From the NCBI GenBank assembly GCA_020796225.1, contig CM036759.1, forward strand, positions 2,435,782 through 2,499,781: DNA of 64,000 bases, read 5' to 3'. The position numbers were made by a program, and so were the translations under genes. This DNA is from Arion vulgaris (Eukaryota; Mollusca; Gastropoda; Stylommatophora; Arionidae). Shown one piece after another: positions 1 through 64,000 of this stretch (the first letter of the stretch is position 1; every line of letters begins with the position of its first letter). The notes under the pieces were generated by a model. That model saw only the letters and a list, made by a program, of their open reading frames with translations. It searched no databases and was not told where the DNA came from.

Positions 1-204
1 TGATCAGTTTCCGAGATAGTGCACGCTCCGTCGTTTGATATGTTGTGGTACTGTGAAGTTTTAAGATGTTTGTAACTCTATCAATCCATCTTTTTCTTGG
101 GATGTAGAGGATTAAAGCTTCTTAAAGTCGAGGCAAGTCTCTTTCAAACTTTGAACAATTTGTTTAGGTTGTATATGAGAGCGTGTAGGCCAACAAAAGG
201 CATT

Positions 205-600
205 ACAGACAAGTTCTTAGAACATCCTGGACAAAGAAAAAACAAAGACATCCTACAAGATCTACATATCAAGGAGCATTGGCTTATAAATAACATCATG
301 TCCCGGACAGAGAAGAGAAAAAACAAAGACATCCTACAAGATCTACATATCAAGGAGCATTGGCTTATAAATAACATCATGTCCCAGAAGATGAAATATT
401 TTGGCCACATTAAACGTCACAGTGGTTTGGGGAGAACGGTAGTGGAAGGCATGGATCCTGGAGTATAAGGCAGGAGACGACCAAGATAAAGGTGGCAACA
501 AGATATCAAAGAAACCTTGAACATGACGCTAGAGAACTTGCTAGAAACAGAGTTTTTCAGACAGGGCTATGATGTTCTGCAAGTGATAGGCTAGTACTCG
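205..600 (+). mobile_element. RTE-like LINE fragment (reverse transcriptase C-terminal tail)
   Basis: The plus strand encodes KDILQDLHIKEHWLINNIMS, MKYFGHIKRHSGLGRTV and RWQQDIKETLNMTLENLL, the usual tail of RTE-type LINE polymerases. An 81-bp segment (27 codons) is tandemly duplicated in frame at about 241-402. It is one of several fragments of this family in the window (12.2, 18.9, 31.8 and 47.8 kb). Confidence 0.75.
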
Positions 601-948
601 ATTAGGCCAACAAACATTTAAAAAATAGAATGAACTCCTGGTAGAGATTCTCTGTCTTATTAGTGTGATATAGAACAAGAAAGAAGAGTAATAGTGATAC
701 ACTCTGTCTTATTAGTGTCATAGAGAACAAGAAAGGAGAGTGATATACAAAGAGAGTGGTAGAGAGAGAATAAATGAGATAGAGAGTGAAATAAATAAGA
801 GATAAATATAAGTATACACTCACAGACTTATCAATTGTCAGATTAACATATAATGTCTAACATAACGCTTGTATATAAAGGACAACCTAGGACAGGATGA
901 TGTACTTACAACAGCTACCAATGCTGGTTTGATTACACCAGCAGCTAC

Positions 949-63290
<62,342 letters not shown>

Positions 63291-63669
63291 CTGTAAACAA
63301 GATAAAAGATGTATGAGCAAATATTTGGCTAGAAACAAAGACTACATTCATGACAGAAAGATGTATACATTTGGTTAGAATCTAGGGTAATACAATTAGA
63401 GCAGAGATTTTTTAGACTACTTGGTGGACAGAAGGGTGAGCGATAAGACCTTAAAGTGTTGTTTACTTATGGTACAGTTGCTAAAGAATGTGTTCTCAAG
63501 TTTGGTCTTAAAAGGTTCCCCCATCCTTTAACTCCAATCCCATCTAAAGTATAATGTTTCCCCCCATCCACACAGCTTGTCTGCAAAAGATCTTACTTGT
63601 GTTCTAACCAAGAACTATCTCTAACCAGTAACTGCTTACAAAGTGTCAGAAAGAGAATATGAACATCTA

Positions 63670-63935
63670 AAAAAAAATCCTGAACATGGATCAGACATGT
63701 AATACACATGGAGACTAACTCTGTCATGAAAACTGCACCGAGATGGCATCAGAAAGTAAGCGAGCGTTGGAGACCCAAAACGACCTGGATGAGAACAGTT
63801 GAAAAGCAACTGAAAGAAATGGATCACAGCTGGAACACAATACAGAGGACGGCCAAGAACATAAAAAATGGCATGCATTTGTTGTTCAAGGCATCCGGGC
63901 TAGAAAGAGATAGTTTAAATTGAGTCGGAAATGGA
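63670..63935 (+). mobile_element. LINE C-terminal fragment
   Basis: The plus strand encodes RWRPKTTWMRTVEKQLKEMD and HSWNTIQRTAKNIKNGMHL. The equivalent segment at 9960 gave rise to the 39-bp array. Confidence 0.75.
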
Positions 63936-64000
63936 CAAATGGACAAGGGGACCATAGAATGGTCCATACTTAATCATAATGCATTTTAGTGACCACATGT

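Overview
The window looks like gene-poor, repeat-laden intronic DNA from an animal, most likely an invertebrate. It is AT-rich, with short exons bounded by GT/AG splice sites, tRNA-derived SINEs, many small pieces of non-LTR retrotransposons and dozens of different minisatellites. Nothing in it looks bacterial, and I could not place the species.

One real host gene spans almost the whole window on the minus strand: a TDRD9 / spindle-E orthologue, the DExH-box RNA helicase plus Tudor-domain protein of the piRNA pathway. I reconstructed 26 coding exons by hand, running from 63290 down to 949. They cover a short N-terminal part, the helicase motifs (GSGKT; DEVH split over two exons; SAT; STNIAESS; a damaged QRKGR region), the helicase C-terminal domains and the start of the Tudor domain. 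Both ends of the gene lie outside the window. The exons total about 2.8 kb, so well over 90 percent of the locus is intron. Where I could compare with vertebrate TDRD9 from memory, the order of the conserved segments matches. Five places need a single-base correction, or a shifted splice site, to keep the conserved frame. Most of them are at short homopolymers.

Layout from left to right: 0-12 kb holds exons 26-19 (and exon 18), with arrays of 18-67 bp units and LINE fragments, including one with an inverted 5' half. At 12.5-14.5 kb there is a long 24-bp array. At 14.8-21.6 kb lie exons 17-14 with 60-, 80-, 26- and 52-bp arrays. At 22.5-27.7 kb there are 61-, 45- and 22-bp arrays and a SINE. 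At 28-35 kb lie exons 13-10 with 51-, 17- and 64-bp arrays. At 35-38.4 kb there are SINE-derived arrays and a degraded second copy of the locus. At 38.9-42.7 kb lie exons 9-7. At 43.1-47.1 kb there is a decayed DNA transposon whose protein carries a RAG1-like N-terminal zinc motif. At 47.6-64 kb lie a 66-bp array, LINE and SINE copies and exons 6-1.

As a rough sum of the arrays listed here, about one third of the window is tandem repeat. Nearly every large intron has its own unit sequence. Two arrays have multiplied a splice site of the neighbouring exon, and at least two appear to have grown out of transposable-element sequence.
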